From NZQO01 sp964639255 (GTDB lineage Bacteria > Bacteroidota > Bacteroidia > Flavobacteriales > Flavobacteriaceae), in contig CAZXDP010000009.1 of the NCBI GenBank assembly GCA_964639255.1, positions 5,000 through 68,999 on the forward strand: a stretch of DNA of 64,000 nt, read 5' to 3'. How positions within the stretch are numbered: the first letter of the stretch is position 1; each line of letters begins with the position of its first letter. A program made the position numbers and the translations under genes. Positions 62,472-64,000 of the stretch are shown here, in pieces. The notes beneath the pieces are model-generated. The model did not search any database and was not told the DNA's origin. It was given only the letters and a program-made list of their open reading frames with translations.

Positions 62472-62786
62472 ATGGAAAATGCATACAGTTCGCTTTCAGT
62501 AGCTATAAAAGACTTACAGCAAAAAGGCTATACCGAAGACTTTAACCTCATCGAGGAAGGGGTAGAATCGAAAGGCTTAAAGCGCGAATGGAAGGCCGGG
62601 GAGCTCGATGTCGTAAAATACTACCGTTTTGAAGGTATTACCAATCCGGGTGACAACTCCATTCTATATGTTATAGAGACCGATGATGGGACGAAAGGCC
62701 TCTTGGTAGATAACTATAGCGCCAAGGGCGATGTGATCTCTCCAGAAATGATCAAGAAATTAAACATTCATCACAATCGTGAATAA
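62472..62786 (+). CDS. Small protein of unknown function
   Basis: A 104-residue cytosolic protein starting at the ATG at 62472 (MENAYSSLSVAIKDLQQKGY). The pattern is alpha then beta: YTEDFNLIEEGVESKGLKREW, then DVVKYYRFEGITNPGDNSILYVIETDDGTKGLLVDNYS in separate strands. A similar protein is conserved in many flavobacteria, as I recall under inconsistent names that do not seem reliable. It overlaps the CsaA-like gene by 8 bp, pointing to a shared function or translational coupling. Confidence 0.75.
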   Translation: MENAYSSLSVAIKDLQQKGYTEDFNLIEEGVESKGLKREWKAGELDVVKYYRFEGITNPGDNSILYVIETDDGTKGLLVDNYSAKGDVISPEMIKKLNIHHNRE

Positions 62787-63114
62787 CCTTAGCTGGGACG
62801 ATTTTCTAAAAGTCGATATGCGCGTGGGCACGGTGATTTACGTGGCCGATTTTCCAGAGGTTCATAAACCGGCTTATCAATTGCATATCGATTTTGGCGA
62901 TGCGCTGGGCGTTAAAAAAACTTCTGCACAACTTACCCAACTATATACCAAAGAGGAATTGCTTCAAAAGCAAGTAATTGCAGTGGTCAATTTTCCGAAG
63001 AAGCAAATCGCCAACTTTATGAGCGAATGTTTGGTATTGGGAGCCGTGGAAGGTAAATTGGTCACCCTATTGCAACCCGGGCGAGCGGTTGCCAACGGTT
63101 TGCGAATATTATAA
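62779..63114 (+). CDS. csaA: CsaA-like tRNA-binding domain protein
   Basis: A 111-residue protein that is one OB-fold tRNA-binding domain, like the C-terminal domain of methionyl-tRNA synthetase and Arc1/EMAP-II. FLKVDMRVGTVIYVADFPEVHKPAYQLHIDFG, KKTSAQLTQLY, QVIAVVNFPKKQIANFMSE and CLVLGAVEG are in the CsaA order. CsaA has also been called a secretion chaperone in Bacillus. GTG start at 62779, inside the gene before. Confidence 0.88.
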   Translation: MNNLSWDDFLKVDMRVGTVIYVADFPEVHKPAYQLHIDFGDALGVKKTSAQLTQLYTKEELLQKQVIAVVNFPKKQIANFMSECLVLGAVEGKLVTLLQPGRAVANGLRIL

Positions 63115-63122
63115 AAAATACA

Positions 63123-64000
63123 TTACTTTTTTTCCTTCCAGTCTACCTTGAAACCAGGAACTTCATATTCTGGAGATAGATAGTTCTCTGGAATAGTGGT
63201 GCGATTGCCATCGCGGGCTGCGCGATAATGAGGCGATAGAATCTCGATGCCACGTTCGTTGCACACATCTTGTATGTGCTGGTGCAGCTCGCTATAAATT
63301 ACAGCCTGTTTGTTCGGTTCGTTGGTATAACCGTTAATTTGGTAGGCTACGTAGAAATCTTCCAAACTGGTTTGCAAAACGAACGGTGCCGGGGTTTCCA
63401 GAATCAGGGTAGTCCGCGCCGCGGCTTCAATAAGCGCTTCGTGCATCTCTTTCCAGGGCACATCGTAGCCAATTGTTACCGTGGTATGCACAATCAATCC
63501 CTTATCTGGCGCATCGCTGCTATAATTAATGGTATGGCTACTCATCACCGTGCTGTTCGGGATGCTTATTATTTCATTTTTGATGGTACGTACCCGGGTA
63601 ACCAACGAAGATTTTTCAATAACGTCGCCGAAGACGTCGCCAATCTTTACCCTGTCCCCAATTTGGAACAGGCGCATATAAGTAAGAACCAAGCCGGCGA
63701 TGATGTTGCTTAAGGAACCCGCAGAGCCAAATGTGAACAAAAAGCCCAAAAATACTGATACCCCTTTGAAGATGGGGGAATCGCTACCGGGCAGGTAAGG
63801 AAAAATTACCACGAACATAAAAGCGATGACCAAGATTCTTACAATTTGGTATGTTGGTGCGGCCCAGTCGGTATAGAATCCCGGCAGGGTTAATTTTCCG
63901 CGCTCTATTTCAATCTTAATAAACCGGAGCGCTTTCAATAAATAGCGAAATAAAAATACGATCACCAAAATGGTGATGAGGTTGGGAAGGTAGTTCCAAA
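63123..64000 (-). CDS. MscS-family mechanosensitive channel, cut by window edge
   Basis: The C-terminal part (at least 292 residues) of a MscS-like channel. The frame is open through 64000, with TWNY-like and NLITILVIVFLFRYLL residues upstream, so the start and probably other membrane segments lie beyond the window. Visible are two or three membrane segments, the pore helix and beta domain (GSAGSLSNIIAGLVLTYMRLFQIGDRVKIGDVFGDVIEKS, in parts; NEIISIPNSTVMSS) and a C-terminal alpha/beta vestibule. It releases ions on hypo-osmotic shock. Its end lies 8 bp after the convergent CsaA-like gene. Confidence 0.88.
   Translation of the reverse strand, partial: WNYLPNLITILVIVFLFRYLLKALRFIKIEIERGKLTLPGFYTDWAAPTYQIVRILVIAFMFVVIFPYLPGSDSPIFKGVSVFLGFLFTFGSAGSLSNIIAGLVLTYMRLFQIGDRVKIGDVFGDVIEKSSLVTRVRTIKNEIISIPNSTVMSSHTINYSSDAPDKGLIVHTTVTIGYDVPWKEMHEALIEAAARTTLILETPAPFVLQTSLEDFYVAYQINGYTNEPNKQAVIYSELHQHIQDVCNERGIEILSPHYRAARDGNRTTIPENYLSPEYEVPGFKVDWKEKK

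Overview
The window reads as a stretch of a chromosome from a gliding, probably marine, member of the Flavobacteriaceae (Bacteroidota). The reasons are: type IX secretion (T9SS) sorting domains of type A and type B, PorP/SprF and PorV-like proteins, a SusD-like surface lipoprotein, a giant SprB-type adhesin, Bacteroidota-style -7 boxes (TAnnTTTG) in front of several genes, and flavobacterial versions of YidC, RecQ and GH3-family proteins. No tRNA, rRNA, CRISPR array, transposase or prophage gene was seen.

Layout. (1) 17-14588, + strand: a surface polysaccharide cluster. It holds seven recognisable glycosyltransferases plus one putative one, an MBOAT O-acyltransferase with an SGNH-like partner, an O-antigen polymerase/ligase-type membrane protein and a terminal polyprenyl-phosphate sugar transferase. 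Many genes overlap by 1-26 bp, so translation is probably coupled. The acetylation pair lies in a visibly AT-richer patch, and a palindromic repeat sits at 5957-6103. The cluster runs off the left edge; no exporter or chain-length regulator is in view. (2) 14589-29476: mostly housekeeping. A DUF4105 protein, a PorV-like protein, PssA, the run kdsD-tatC-CMD-lptB (envelope biogenesis and Tat export), recQ, lysA, sucC, a small secreted protein, a DUF2254 membrane protein and rluF. A 712-bp gene-poor stretch (27979-28690) ends in a strong + strand terminator with no annotated gene before it. (3) 29567-33733: a GH3-family protein, then uvrB followed by a small HExxH protein.

(4) 33988-50272, - strand: the gliding/adhesin locus, transcribed from a beta-helix protein through sprC-, sprD-, sprB- and sprF-like genes. 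The 3227-residue SprB-like protein carries about 29 repeats and a type B sorting domain. The SprD-like protein joins a PorP/SprF barrel to a long TolA-like helix and a SPOR-like domain, which suggests a link from outer membrane to peptidoglycan. The sprC leader folds into hairpins that would cover its start codon. (5) 50526-52903: a small secreted protein and an orphan SusD-like lipoprotein without a SusC partner. (6) 53067-64000: pyrG, yidC, a MORN-type protein, mnmA, a nitronate monooxygenase-like protein, a cyclophilin-FKBP fusion, a DUF1028 protein with a T9SS type A tail next to a redoxin, a small unknown protein coupled to a CsaA-like tRNA-binding protein, and an MscS channel cut by the right edge.

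Functionally the window is dominated by cell-surface construction: polysaccharide synthesis, LPS export and Kdo synthesis, phospholipid synthesis, YidC and Tat insertion/export, and T9SS cargo with its outer-membrane partners. All functional calls come from reading the sequence and recalling families; no database search was run.
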